From Aquimarina sp. MMG016 (GTDB lineage Bacteria; Bacteroidota; Bacteroidia; Flavobacteriales; Flavobacteriaceae), in the NCBI RefSeq assembly GCF_018100805.1, contig NZ_JAGJEA010000001.1:372001-436000 (forward strand): a stretch of DNA of 64,000 nt, read 5' to 3'. Within the stretch, counting starts at the first letter, position 1. Each line of letters begins with the position of its first letter. This document shows positions 19,416-30,824 of the stretch, in pieces. A program made the translations under genes and the position numbers. The notes below the pieces were generated by a model. It was not told the origin of the DNA, made no database searches, and was given only the letters and a program-made list of their open reading frames with translations.

Positions 19416-19448
19416 GTATCTTCGGCTTTTAATGAACTCATTCGGATA

Positions 19449-21887
19449 ATGCGAAATAAATTTTTCTGGTTTTTACTTTTTACTCCTTTCGTCTTACTAT
19501 CCCAAATTAGCATTACCGGAACTGTTATTGACGAAAGCTCCAATGCACCACTACCCTTTGCTACAGTAAGAAACGACTCCTCTTATGCATTAACCTCTTC
19601 TATTGGAGAATTTGTTATTAGATGTGATGCATACCCTATCAAACTTACTATTAGTTATCTTGGTTATAAAACCAGAACATTTTTAATTCAATCCAGAGAT
19701 ATTAAAAAAATAGAAGTTAGACTTACTCCTGAAGAAGAAAGTTTAGAAACTATTCAGTTAGATATTCCAGGAAATATTGCAACAAATATTATTAAAGAAG
19801 CAATTAAAAGAAAAACATTAAACAATCCCCAAAAAGCACTACAGAGTTATAGTTATAAGAGTTATAATAAATTCAAAATCACCGAAGACAATCAAGCTAG
19901 AATAGATAATCCAGACACTACCAATGTAGCAATTGAACGTATTTTTAATGACACACATTCTTTTTTATCAGAAAAAATTAGCCAATACAAGTTTAACAAG
20001 GGCAAAGAAGAAAAAGAAACAGTTTTAGCGACTAGAATGACTGGTTTTAAAAAACCAGTTTATGATGTTCTAGGCATTAAAGTGCAATCTAATTCGCTAT
20101 ACGAAGAAGATTACACCATTTTTGACAATAAGTATGCAGGCCCTTTATCAAACAGAGCGATTAAAAATTATTATTATAAAGTATTAGACACAACGCAAAG
20201 TGAAAGACCTGCTTATGTCGTTTTATTTCAACCTCGTAGAGCTAAACGAATAGCAAGTTTAGAAGGGGTTTTATATCTAGACATGGAAACACTTGCTCTC
20301 CAAAAAGCCGTAGCCGAGGTTAGAGGAGAGCTGAATATAATGGCGACTCATAATTTTAAATATTATGCTGACAACAAAAAATGGTTCCCTTCTAATCAAG
20401 AGGTAATCATTAAACCTGGTATAGGAAAACAAAAAGTTAGCTTATTTGGAGGACAGATATCTGTTGGAAGATTAAGTAATGACAAAAAAAGTTTTACAGG
20501 CAATAATGATTTTTTAGTCTCTAAAACAGATTTGTTTGATGTAAAATTAAACCCCAAACTTCAGATAAAAAGTCGATTAGCTACTATAGAAATTGACCCC
20601 GAAGCTACAAAAAGATCTGAGGAATATTGGAAAAAGTATAGAACTAGTGCTATTACAGAAAAAGATCTCAATTCTTTTCCGGTTGTTGATAGTATAGTAA
20701 AGGCCCAAAACATAGAACGTCGGATTAATGTTATCCAAAGTTTTAATATAGGATATTATCCAGTTGGCTTCTTTGACTTTGATCTCACTTACCCGATTAA
20801 GTATAACAATTTTGAGGGACTAAGACTAGGACTTGGTGGTTTAACAAATGAAAAACTCTCCAATCGATTCAGGCTGGAAGGATATTTAGTTTATGGTTTT
20901 AGAGATGGAAAATTTAAATATGGTCTTGGTGGAGGAGTTCTTCTGAATAGAAACTCAGAATCCTGGCTTAACTTCAATTATACAGATGATTTAAAAGAAG
21001 TAGGAAGCTTCTTTTATCTTACAGATCGTAGAGTATACTCTTTATTCGAACCCAGATTAGTTAATATTGATTTCTATTATAAACATAAAACCTGGAGCAC
21101 CAGCCTACAACATAGGGTTTCTCCAAAACTTTTTTCAGAGACACAGTTGTCTGTTAGTGATATTGACCAAACCGGAAATTATACCTATCTTAATAATGGC
21201 AATATTTTCTCATCATATAAAACCGCTGAATCTACTATAGCGCTTAGATGGAGTCCTTTTAGTGAGTTTTTAAAAACACCCAACGGTTTTAAAGAAATTT
21301 ATGACGGTTACCCAAAAATAACTGCACAATATACTCAAGGATTTAAAGATGTATTGGACAGTAATTTTAGTTATAGTAAAATGGGAATCAAGGGCGAATA
21401 TGTGATCAACAGGTTAAATCAATCCAGGACTAGTTTTCTACTGGAAGGTGATATTGCCATAGGTGACATCCCACTAACTCATTTGTATCATGCTTATCCA
21501 AATGCACCTACCAAAGAAACTGTTTTTCAACGATTTTCTGTAGCCGGTAGGAGAAGTTTTGAAACCATGTTTTTTAGTGAGTTTTTTAGTGATAAACTGG
21601 CCACATTACAAATAAGACATCAACTTAGACCATTTAAAATTACAAGTTGGCTTAAACCAGAGATGGTTCTTATTTCCAGATACGCCATAGGTGATGTTAC
21701 TAATAGAGATAACCACCAGGGAGTTGACTTTAATTCATTACAACATGGTTATCAAGAATCTGGTTTTGAAATTAATAAATTATTTGCCGGTTTTGGATTA
21801 AGTTTTGCATATCGATATGGAGCATATCACCTATCGGATTTTAGTGATAACATCTCCTTTAAATTCACTTTTTATTTAAAACTTTAA
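19449..21887 (+). CDS. DUF5686 family outer-membrane protein with carboxypeptidase-like regulatory domain
   Basis: 812 residues from the ATG at 19449 (MRNKFFWFLLFTPFVLLSQ, a clean signal peptide). The open frame extends upstream to 19389, but that start lies inside the frr terminator and ahead of the likely promoter, so I rejected it. A CarboxypepD_reg-like beta sandwich (about 20-100: GTVIDESSNAPLPFATV, SYLGYKTRTF) precedes the DUF5686 body, whose C-terminal half is rich in alternating strands and ends FKFTFYLKL, an outer-membrane barrel. Function of the family is not established; a relation to TonB-dependent systems is suggested by its N-terminal domain only. Confidence 0.82.
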   Translation: MRNKFFWFLLFTPFVLLSQISITGTVIDESSNAPLPFATVRNDSSYALTSSIGEFVIRCDAYPIKLTISYLGYKTRTFLIQSRDIKKIEVRLTPEEESLETIQLDIPGNIATNIIKEAIKRKTLNNPQKALQSYSYKSYNKFKITEDNQARIDNPDTTNVAIERIFNDTHSFLSEKISQYKFNKGKEEKETVLATRMTGFKKPVYDVLGIKVQSNSLYEEDYTIFDNKYAGPLSNRAIKNYYYKVLDTTQSERPAYVVLFQPRRAKRIASLEGVLYLDMETLALQKAVAEVRGELNIMATHNFKYYADNKKWFPSNQEVIIKPGIGKQKVSLFGGQISVGRLSNDKKSFTGNNDFLVSKTDLFDVKLNPKLQIKSRLATIEIDPEATKRSEEYWKKYRTSAITEKDLNSFPVVDSIVKAQNIERRINVIQSFNIGYYPVGFFDFDLTYPIKYNNFEGLRLGLGGLTNEKLSNRFRLEGYLVYGFRDGKFKYGLGGGVLLNRNSESWLNFNYTDDLKEVGSFFYLTDRRVYSLFEPRLVNIDFYYKHKTWSTSLQHRVSPKLFSETQLSVSDIDQTGNYTYLNNGNIFSSYKTAESTIALRWSPFSEFLKTPNGFKEIYDGYPKITAQYTQGFKDVLDSNFSYSKMGIKGEYVINRLNQSRTSFLLEGDIAIGDIPLTHLYHAYPNAPTKETVFQRFSVAGRRSFETMFFSEFFSDKLATLQIRHQLRPFKITSWLKPEMVLISRYAIGDVTNRDNHQGVDFNSLQHGYQESGFEINKLFAGFGLSFAYRYGAYHLSDFSDNISFKFTFYLKL

Positions 21888-21946
21888 TTTTTGCCTAATT
21901 AATGGTTTCTTTGCAATAATTCAAAGTGAATACGCACTCAAATCAT

Positions 21947-21954
21947 TACATTTG
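21947..21954 (+). promoter_or_regulatory. -7 box of the MMPL gene
   Basis: TACATTTG directly followed by CACAACG, 17 bases before the ATG at 21972. No -33 TTG at a normal spacing was found. Confidence 0.45.
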
Positions 21955-21971
21955 CACAACGAAAATAAAGG

Positions 21972-24356
21972 ATGGCAAAATTATTAAGTTTCGGATTTTG
22001 GAATACCCTAGCTGGAATTATACTTCGTAACAGAGCAGTAATACTTCTTGGAATTATCGGGATTACCGTTTATTTAGGTTTTCAATGGCAACATATGAGG
22101 CTTTCCTTTACTGAAGCCAATCTATTACCCGATGATCATGAGATAAACGTCAACTACCAAAAATTTCTGGATAAATTTGGAGAAGAAGGTAATCTAATTG
22201 TTATGGCAATTCAAGATAGTACTTTATTTACTCCTCAAAAGCTAAAAGCTTGGAACGATTTCAATAATTCTTTTAAGCAATATGAAGAAGTTGATGTAGT
22301 AATCTCTATCGCGGATTTAAAAAAGCTAAAAAAAGAGGATAACCCTGCCCGATTTGAGCTAATCCCATTTATAAAAGACACGAATTACACACAGGAACAA
22401 GTATCCAAATATAAGCATGAACTATTTAATGAACTTCCATTCTATGAAGGTCTTGTTTTTAGTAATAAAAATCAAACAATACAAAGCGCTTTATACTTAA
22501 AAAAGAGTATTGTCAATACTAGCCTTAGAAAAAAGTTTATTGAAGGTACGCTTAACCCATCTGTAAAAGATTTTGAGAAAAAGTACAATGTGGATATTAA
22601 GGTTTCGGGGATGCCTTACATTAGAACGATGAATTCTCAGAACATCATGGATGAAATCCTGGTGTTTATACTGGCTGCACTTATAGTGACTTCTTTAATT
22701 TTTTATTTCTTTTTTAGATCTTTTAGAGCTACGTTTATATCCATGACTGCGGTTATCATAGGTGTAATGTGGGCTTTTGGACTTTTAGGACTTTTACAAT
22801 ATGAAATTACTGTACTCACTGCTATTATACCTCCATTAGTTATTGTAATTGGAATACCCAATTGTATATTCCTAATCAACAAATACCAACATGAGATCAA
22901 GAAACACGGTAACAAAGCCAAGTCATTGCAACGTGTAATTACTAAAGTTGGTAATGCAACATTAATGACCAACGTAACTACTGCTTCTGGCTTTGCCACT
23001 TTTGCTTTAACTGAGAGTAAGCTTTTAAAAGAATTTGGTATTGTAGCTTCACTTAATATTATAGCGTTATTCATTCTGTGCTTGTTAGTGATTACTATTA
23101 TTTATAGTTATATGCCTCAGCCTAAAGAACGACACTTAAAACACTTGGGAAGAAGATGGATCGAAAGACTGGTAGACTGGATGGAGCATATGGTTAAGAC
23201 CAGAAGAATTACCATATATTTTTCTTCTGTAATTATTTTAATCGTAAGTATAATTGGTATCTATACTATAAAAGTATCTGGCAGTCTATTAGAAGACATG
23301 CCTAAATCAGCTGCATTTTTTAAAGATATCGAGTTTTTTGAAGATGAATTTGATGGTATTATGCCATTAGAAATTTTCATTGATACTAAAAGAAAACAAG
23401 GTGTTCTGAAACTGCCTACAATACGCAGAATGGAACAGTTAGAAGAGTTACTTGAGGAAACACCAGAGCTATCTAAACCTATTTCCATTGTCAATCTGGT
23501 TAAGTACGCCAAACAAACCTTTTACAATGGTAACCCTAAGTATTATCAGATTCCAACCAGTCAGGAAAGAAATTTCATATTACCATATGCTAAAAGTTTC
23601 GGAAATGAAGCTGGAGCAATGAAAAGCTATATAGATTCTACCAATAGGTATGCACGAATCACCACCTTTATGAAAGATGTAGGAACCGAGGAAATGGAGA
23701 GAATAGAAGCTAACTTGATTCCTAAAATTGAAAAGATATTTCCTAAAGACCGATACGATGTTTCCTTTACAGGTAGAGCACTGATATTTCAAAAAGGCAC
23801 AAATTATCTCGTTTGGAATCTTACTTTTTCTCTTGGGTTAGCTGTAATACTTATAGCGTTATTTATGGCCTGGATGTTTAGGTCATTTAAGATGATTTTA
23901 ATTTCACTTATCCCTAATCTTCTACCATTACTTATGACAGCAGGTCTAATGGGATATCTGGGTGTGCCAATAAAACCATCTACTATATTAGTATTTAGTA
24001 TTGCTTTTGGTATCTCTGTAGATGATACTATTCACTTTTTGGCAAAATACCGACAAGAACTAAAATCTAACCACTGGCGTATTAGAAAATCAGTTTTTGC
24101 CGCGTTAAGGGAGACAGGAGTAAGTATGTTTTATACCTCTACAGTTCTTTTCTTTGGATTCTCTGTATTTATGATATCCAGTTTTGGAGGAACAAAGGCC
24201 TTAGGAGGGTTGGTTTCTACTACTTTGTTATTTGCAATGTTAGCTAATTTATTATTGTTGCCTTCTCTACTACTCTCTTTAGAAAGAAGTATTGCTAACA
24301 AAAAGACCCTAAAGGAACCTTCTTTAAAAATCATTCCTAGCGAAGAAGAGGAATAA
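21972..24356 (+). CDS. MMPL/RND-family exporter
   Basis: 794 residues with the duplicated RND layout: a helix (about 20-35), a periplasmic domain, a block of five helices (about 225-385), a second single helix (about 410-430), a second periplasmic domain, and a second helix block (about 615-770). The sterol-sensing-domain-like cores contain VIGIPNCIFLINKYQHEI and FGISVDDTIHFLAKYRQEL, the second with the Asp pair expected for proton coupling. At this size it is of the hydrophobe/MMPL type rather than the AcrB type. Substrates are unknown; lipids or hopanoid-like molecules are typical. No membrane-fusion or TolC partner is adjacent. Confidence 0.85.
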   Translation: MAKLLSFGFWNTLAGIILRNRAVILLGIIGITVYLGFQWQHMRLSFTEANLLPDDHEINVNYQKFLDKFGEEGNLIVMAIQDSTLFTPQKLKAWNDFNNSFKQYEEVDVVISIADLKKLKKEDNPARFELIPFIKDTNYTQEQVSKYKHELFNELPFYEGLVFSNKNQTIQSALYLKKSIVNTSLRKKFIEGTLNPSVKDFEKKYNVDIKVSGMPYIRTMNSQNIMDEILVFILAALIVTSLIFYFFFRSFRATFISMTAVIIGVMWAFGLLGLLQYEITVLTAIIPPLVIVIGIPNCIFLINKYQHEIKKHGNKAKSLQRVITKVGNATLMTNVTTASGFATFALTESKLLKEFGIVASLNIIALFILCLLVITIIYSYMPQPKERHLKHLGRRWIERLVDWMEHMVKTRRITIYFSSVIILIVSIIGIYTIKVSGSLLEDMPKSAAFFKDIEFFEDEFDGIMPLEIFIDTKRKQGVLKLPTIRRMEQLEELLEETPELSKPISIVNLVKYAKQTFYNGNPKYYQIPTSQERNFILPYAKSFGNEAGAMKSYIDSTNRYARITTFMKDVGTEEMERIEANLIPKIEKIFPKDRYDVSFTGRALIFQKGTNYLVWNLTFSLGLAVILIALFMAWMFRSFKMILISLIPNLLPLLMTAGLMGYLGVPIKPSTILVFSIAFGISVDDTIHFLAKYRQELKSNHWRIRKSVFAALRETGVSMFYTSTVLFFGFSVFMISSFGGTKALGGLVSTTLLFAMLANLLLLPSLLLSLERSIANKKTLKEPSLKIIPSEEEE

Positions 24357-24397
24357 TCCCCAAATTTAACTTTTCTATAAAATTATAAAATAAAAAA

Positions 24398-24419
24398 TCC
24401 CGTTAAAAATTTAACGGGA
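24398..24419 (-). terminator. Terminator facing the minus strand after the 43-residue ORF
   Basis: TCCCGTTAAA (24398-24407) / TTTAACGGGA (24410-24419). On the minus strand the hairpin is followed by TTTTTTATTTT, on the plus strand only by CTTCTG, so it mainly ends a minus-strand transcript; it may also stop the MMPL gene. Confidence 0.65.
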
Positions 24420-24446
24420 CTTCTGTAAGATAGATTACCCCAAAAC

Positions 24447-24578
24447 CTATCGAACTAAACTTAACGTAAACACAATCGTCATAATTGCAATTACAAGATA
24501 CAGCGCCTTTTTGTATTTTAAAATAGCTTGTAGGGGGGAAAAATCCCCTTTTGCCAAAAAATAGTAAAATTTTAACAT
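24447..24578 (-). CDS. Small membrane protein, 43 residues (unlisted short ORF)
   Basis: Reading the minus strand from ATG at 24578 gives MLKFYYFLAKGDFSPLQAIL, then KYKKALYLVIAIMTIVFTLS and LVR before the stop. One C-terminal transmembrane helix (about 26-41) follows a short amphipathic, basic N-terminal part. A terminator with a T-run on the minus strand lies 28 bases past the stop, which supports real transcription. I do not recognise the family. It could be a conserved Bacteroidetes small protein or a chance ORF; the correct gene-like terminator makes the first more likely. Confidence 0.5.
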   Translation of the reverse strand: MLKFYYFLAKGDFSPLQAILKYKKALYLVIAIMTIVFTLSLVR

Positions 24579-24982
24579 TATTTAGACTAGTACAATCCTG
24601 TAAACCTTTATAAAATTTTGATTTTCAGATATTTAAAAAATAAATAAAAATCGGTTTTTTGATAATTTTTATCAGAAAAATTTCAAAAAACCCTAAAAAA
24701 ACGGGCAAAAAACCGTATTTCAGATTATTTTATAGAATTGGCACTTCAAAAAAACGTCAGATTTTTAACTTTTCATTATAATTTATTGAAAGTTTAACCA
24801 AACACATAAACATCTTTTTTCGAATAGATCTTTTTTTTTTGAATTCAGAAGATGATGTATCAATCAGATTAAAAAATTATCTTTGCTACCTTAAAATTTA
24901 CAACACTTTTTAATATCTCAATTGGTCATTGATATATGACAACAAAATTGAGATGTATATAATTCAGAAAATTTAGCATAAA
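24579..24982 (+). promoter_or_regulatory. asnS promoter and structured leader
   Basis: No further gene seen. TATCTTTG (24878-24885) is a clear -7 box. The leader then has a two-tier stem: ATCTCAATT (24915-24923) with AATTGAGAT (24946-24954), and inside it GTCAT (24925-24929) with ATGAC (24936-24940). The hairpin ends 28 bases before the start codon. It has no T-box consensus; its role is unknown. Confidence 0.55.
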
Positions 24983-26425
24983 ATGAAGCATACTAAAGTA
25001 ATAGAAGTTCTACAAAGTGATAAACTATTACAACCAGTAACTGTTAAAGGTTGGGTTCGTTCTTTTCGTAATGATCGTTTTATAGCGGTTAATGATGGAT
25101 CTACTATCAAAAACATCCAGTGTGTTTTAGATGATAACGTTGTTGATGCAGCTACTCAGGATAGAATTAATGTTGGTGCAGCTATTGTTATAACTGGTAC
25201 ATTAGTAGAAAGCCAGGGAAAAGGACAACGTGTAGAAATACAGGTTTCTGGTGTACAGATAGAAGGCGATGCTGATCCAGAGGAGCTAAAACTTACTATT
25301 CTTTCACCAAAACGTCATACGCTCGAAAAACTAAGAGAACAAGCTCACTTAAGAGTTCGAACCAATACTTTTGGTGCTATTATGCGTATGCGATCTAAGT
25401 TATCCTTTGCGATACACGAATACTTTCAGAAAAATGACTTTTATTATGTACATACTCCTGTTATTACCAAAAGTGATGCAGAAGGCGCTGGTGAGGCTTT
25501 TAAAGTAACCAACCTCGACCTAAACAATGTTCCTAAAGATGAAAATGGTGAGGTTGATTACAAAGAAGATTTCTTCGGTGGTGAAACAAACCTTACTGTA
25601 TCCGGACAATTAGAAGCAGAAACATACGCTATGGGATTAGGCCAGGTATATACTTTTGGACCTACTTTTAGGGCAGAAAACTCTAATACCTCTCGTCACC
25701 TTGCAGAATTCTGGATGGTTGAACCAGAGGTGGCTTTTTGTGATCTGGATGGGAACATGGATTTGGCAGAAGATTTTATAAAATATGTTATCCAATATGT
25801 ATTGGACAATTGCCAAGATGATTTAGAATTTTTAGAAAACCGTTTAGTACAGGAAGATAAACAAAAACCTCAAGCAGAACGTTCAGAAATGTTACTTCGC
25901 GATAAGCTAAAGTTTGTTTTAGAAAATAACTTCAAGCGAGTAAGTTATACTGAAGCTATAGAAATCCTCAAAAATTCTAAACCTAACAAGAAAAAGAAAT
26001 TTAAGTTTCCTATTAACGAATGGGGAGCAGATTTACAAAGCGAGCACGAAAGATTCTTAGTAGAAAAACATTTTAAATGCCCTGTAATCCTATTTGATTA
26101 TCCAGCTGATATTAAATCGTTCTACATGCGTCTTAATGAAGATGGAAAGACAGTAAGGGCTATGGACATACTTTTTCCAGGGATCGGAGAGATCGTAGGA
26201 GGTTCTCAGCGAGAGGAACGACTAGATGTACTAAAAGAAAAAATGGCTGCATTAAATATACCTGAAGAAGAGTTATGGTGGTACCTAGATACACGTCGTT
26301 TTGGAACATGTACACATAGTGGCTTTGGTTTAGGTTTCGAAAGATTAGTGCTTTTCGTAACAGGAATGGGTAATATCAGAGACGTAATTCCTTACCCGAG
26401 AACGCCACTTAATGCAGAGTTTTAA
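24983..26425 (+). CDS. asnS: Asparaginyl-tRNA synthetase
   Basis: 480 residues, class IIb synthetase that charges tRNA-Asn. N-terminal OB-fold anticodon-binding domain (VKGWVRSFRNDRFIAVNDGS). The catalytic domain has SGQLEAETYAMGLGQVYTFG, motif 2 FRAENSNTSRHLAEFWMVEPE split around the Arg, and motif 3 GFGLGFERLVLF near the C-terminus. An insertion (about 160-190) is normal for the bacterial form. Downstream, the accessory block starts after a 15-bp repeat. Confidence 0.97.
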   Translation: MKHTKVIEVLQSDKLLQPVTVKGWVRSFRNDRFIAVNDGSTIKNIQCVLDDNVVDAATQDRINVGAAIVITGTLVESQGKGQRVEIQVSGVQIEGDADPEELKLTILSPKRHTLEKLREQAHLRVRTNTFGAIMRMRSKLSFAIHEYFQKNDFYYVHTPVITKSDAEGAGEAFKVTNLDLNNVPKDENGEVDYKEDFFGGETNLTVSGQLEAETYAMGLGQVYTFGPTFRAENSNTSRHLAEFWMVEPEVAFCDLDGNMDLAEDFIKYVIQYVLDNCQDDLEFLENRLVQEDKQKPQAERSEMLLRDKLKFVLENNFKRVSYTEAIEILKNSKPNKKKKFKFPINEWGADLQSEHERFLVEKHFKCPVILFDYPADIKSFYMRLNEDGKTVRAMDILFPGIGEIVGGSQREERLDVLKEKMAALNIPEEELWWYLDTRRFGTCTHSGFGLGFERLVLFVTGMGNIRDVIPYPRTPLNAEF

Positions 26426-26426
26426 C

Positions 26427-26441
26427 AAAATAGCTTTATAA
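26427..26441 (+). repeat. 15-bp direct repeat, left copy (after asnS)
   Basis: AAAATAGCTTTATAA, found again exactly at 49965-49979 just upstream of rpoN. It begins two bases after the asnS stop. The two copies bound a 23.5-kb accessory block. Confidence 0.6.
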
Positions 26442-26526
26442 CGAGGTGAGCTTGACTGCTTACAAAGGCAGAGGTTCAAACTTACTACTTTGAATTCGCA
26501 TTAAAGCTTTCAAAGCAATTTTTTAC

Positions 26527-27108
26527 TTAATTATAATGCTTCTTTAATAAAATCTCCGAAATTAAATCTTGGATAATTAAACTGTCAGGATCCGATTTCG
26601 GAGATTTATTTTTTGCTTTAGTTATTTTTTCGAAATGCGGAATTTTACCTGTCTTGGATAAAAAAGCAAACACTTCCTCGAAAAAACTATTAAGAATTGG
26701 TATTACGTGCATACTAGATTTATTCTTTTGCTTTACGTGAATAAACTTTTTAGTATACGCCAAAAAAATCTGAGGATATTGAGCGAAAGTCATCAAGGCT
26801 TTGCAAAAACTTTGATATACTGCTTCTCTATTTTGATTATTAGTGAATTTTAATTTTGAATGATCTGTATTCTTTATGGTATACAAAAGAACACTTTCCT
26901 TAATAAAATCACTATAATTATTTTTTGAGTAGTAATAAACTTCCATCCCAATATTAGTATTGACCACCAATACTTCATCACTTATATTTTCTTGCAAAAA
27001 AGTTTCAAAAGCATCTACCATATCAGATGACATCAACAATCTACGTTTGATGTCCGTGGATCTGATATTGACAGATTTTATACTTTCTATTTTTTCAATC
27101 TCACTCAC
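26527..27108 (-). CDS. Unknown protein in the catalase-ankyrin cluster
   Basis: 193 residues, soluble, no signal peptide. I do not recognise it. The middle part (about 95-130: FCKALMTFAQYPQIFLAY) looks helical, the tail is rich in Lys and Ser. The start ATG overlaps the stop of the ankyrin gene by four bases, so the two are translationally coupled. The overall helical content and length recall the ligand-binding half of TetR proteins, but there is no helix-turn-helix segment, so I make no such call. A role next to KatG, such as haem or redox handling, would be pure context inference. Confidence 0.6.
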   Translation of the reverse strand: MSEIEKIESIKSVNIRSTDIKRRLLMSSDMVDAFETFLQENISDEVLVVNTNIGMEVYYYSKNNYSDFIKESVLLYTIKNTDHSKLKFTNNQNREAVYQSFCKALMTFAQYPQIFLAYTKKFIHVKQKNKSSMHVIPILNSFFEEVFAFLSKTGKIPHFEKITKAKNKSPKSDPDSLIIQDLISEILLKKHYN

Positions 27109-27572
27109 GATGTCAGGTCTAATAGTTCTGAAAAGTCCAACCCTTGATCTTTTGCATGCATCTCGGCAGTATAACCACGATTATCTCTAATATTTATATC
27201 TGCTGCATTTTCTAGTAGTAATATAATGATTTCTTTTTGACTAAAGGTTGCCGCATAGATTAAAGCAGTAGCATTATTGTTATTCTTTTGATTTACATCT
27301 GCCCCTGCATCTATTAATATTTTAGCAATAGTATAATGTCCTTTAAAACAAACTCCCATCAAAGCGGTATTACCCATTCCATCTTTTGCATTAATATCAG
27401 GATTGTATTTCAAAATAGCTTTAACAACATCTTCCAAACCATAATAAGCAGCCAACAATAAAGGGGTCGACCCTCTTGTATCTTTTGAGGATACCAAATT
27501 TGGGTTATTATCAAGAATCGTTTTTATAGTTTCTAAATCCGAGGATCGAATAGCATTAAAAAGAGCATCCAT
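27105..27572 (-). CDS. Ankyrin repeat protein, likely catalase accessory
   Basis: 155 residues from the ATG at 27572 (MDALFNAIRSSDLETIKTIL). The frame is open to 27617, but that upstream ATG lies inside the katG terminator hairpin, so the inner start is preferred. Four to five ankyrin repeats are visible: GSTPLLLAAYYGLEDVVKAI, GNTALMGVCFKGHYTIAKIL, NATALIYAATFSQKEIIILL, RGYTAEMHAKD. Ankyrin proteins beside catalases (AnkB in Pseudomonas, Cj1386 in Campylobacter) support catalase activity, in the latter case by haem supply. Position right after katG suggests the same; it is cytosolic, lacking a signal peptide here. Confidence 0.85.
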   Translation of the reverse strand: MDALFNAIRSSDLETIKTILDNNPNLVSSKDTRGSTPLLLAAYYGLEDVVKAILKYNPDINAKDGMGNTALMGVCFKGHYTIAKILIDAGADVNQKNNNNATALIYAATFSQKEIIILLLENAADINIRDNRGYTAEMHAKDQGLDFSELLDLTS

Positions 27573-27594
27573 ATAATAATTCTGATTATTAAAA

Positions 27595-27621
27595 ACAGGT
27601 GGTTTATTGTAAACCACCTGT
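27595..27621 (-). terminator. Terminator between katG and the ankyrin gene
   Basis: Perfect hairpin, arms ACAGGTGGTTTA (27595-27606) and TAAACCACCTGT (27610-27621). On the minus strand it is followed by TTTTTAATAAT. It may act as a partial terminator that sets katG above ankyrin expression. Confidence 0.85.
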
Positions 27622-27650
27622 AATATTATTAAATATTCCTGAGTACTAAA

Positions 27651-29906
<2,256 letters not shown>

Positions 29907-29961
29907 TTAAAGAGTTTAAATTTTAGAATACTTAAAAATACAATAATCTTTACTTATTATA

Positions 29962-29982
29962 TTTATGTTTTCTATACATAAA
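29962..29982 (-). promoter_or_regulatory. Inverted repeat upstream of katG, possible operator
   Basis: TTTATGT (29962-29968) and ACATAAA (29976-29982) are perfect arms around TTTCTAT, 65-85 bases before the katG ATG. It does not match the PerR or Fur consensus that I know; the binding protein is unknown. Confidence 0.35.
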
Positions 29983-30061
29983 CTTTATTCAACCATTTAA
30001 TACGTTTATAAAACAAAGACTTCATAGAGCTGGCTTACTGTAGTCAAAACTCTTAATATAA

Positions 30062-30820
30062 TTATTTAAGCTTATCTTTCATTTTCATGAGCTCCTGTTC
30101 AATCATCAATAATTTATCTTGCATCTGATCTGCAAATTCAGGAATACGTTTACAGAATACATAGCGTACTCTCCACATCTCTTTGATATCAGCAACAGGA
30201 AACTCTTCATCCTCAATATTTTTATGATCAGCTCGTAATACTGCACTGTTTTTTGTGATATATAATCTTCTAAAAATTAACTTATCATCCACAACAACAA
30301 AAACCAGAGTTCCATTATTCAATTTTTTTATTACTTGAGAAGGAACCTTTTCTCCAATTACAATATCTTTAGGATAGAAACCATTATCGTGTGATGTCAT
30401 TTCTAGATTAGAAACTGTATAACCTCTAAACTCCTTTGCAGGATTAATAGGTAATTGAATGGTAGGTAATTCTTTAATAAAATTTTCCTTATCGAATAAT
30501 GTAACATATTCGCTTGATGTATTATCTGTAATACATGGAATTAATGGAAATTGTTCGCGTTTTACATCCTCTGCATATGTAGTAAGATCTCCCTTAAACT
30601 TTAAAAGTTCATTTACAGTTAGCTCATTAGTTAGCAAAGCATCTATTTGTATGCTAAAATAATTAGCTATTTTAATAATGGTTTCAATTTTAGGTTCACT
30701 TCTACCCTCTTCATAAGCTCCCAAAGTACCGCGTTTCAGGTCAAAAAGCTCTGCAAAAGCCTGCTGGCTTAATCCCTTTACGCTTCGTATTTTTTTAATG
30801 TTTTTTCCAAAAAATGACAT
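30062..30820 (-). CDS. XRE-family regulator with S24-like C-terminal domain
   Basis: 252 residues from the ATG at 30820 (MSFFGKNIKKIRSVKGLSQQ). An upstream in-frame start at 30841 adds seven residues and would overlap the proposed operator. The N-terminal helix-turn-helix (about 5-60) has LSQQAFAELFDLKRGTLGAYEEGRSEP. The C-terminal part (about 125-215) has strand-rich GYTVSNLEMTSHDNGFYPKDIVIGE and VFVVVDDKLIFRRLYI, the fold of LexA/CI S24 peptidase-like sensors; no Ser-Lys catalytic pair is evident. A predicted coiled tail ends the protein. It is divergent from the PspA-flotillin operon, so it is the obvious candidate regulator of that operon and of itself. Confidence 0.85.
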   Translation of the reverse strand: MSFFGKNIKKIRSVKGLSQQAFAELFDLKRGTLGAYEEGRSEPKIETIIKIANYFSIQIDALLTNELTVNELLKFKGDLTTYAEDVKREQFPLIPCITDNTSSEYVTLFDKENFIKELPTIQLPINPAKEFRGYTVSNLEMTSHDNGFYPKDIVIGEKVPSQVIKKLNNGTLVFVVVDDKLIFRRLYITKNSAVLRADHKNIEDEEFPVADIKEMWRVRYVFCKRIPEFADQMQDKLLMIEQELMKMKDKLK

Positions 30821-30824
30821 TTTT

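Noticed and set aside
19389..19448. Extended start of the DUF5686 gene
   Set aside because: Lies inside the frr terminator and before the likely promoter; the inner ATG gives a proper signal peptide.
24579..24982. T-box riboswitch for asnS
   Set aside because: No T-box consensus and T-boxes are not expected in Bacteroidetes.
27573..27617. Extended start of the ankyrin gene
   Set aside because: Lies inside the katG terminator hairpin; the inner ATG begins the ankyrin fold directly.
29962..29982. PerR or Fur box at katG
   Set aside because: Arms TTTATGT/ACATAAA do not match the known boxes; kept only as an unnamed inverted repeat.
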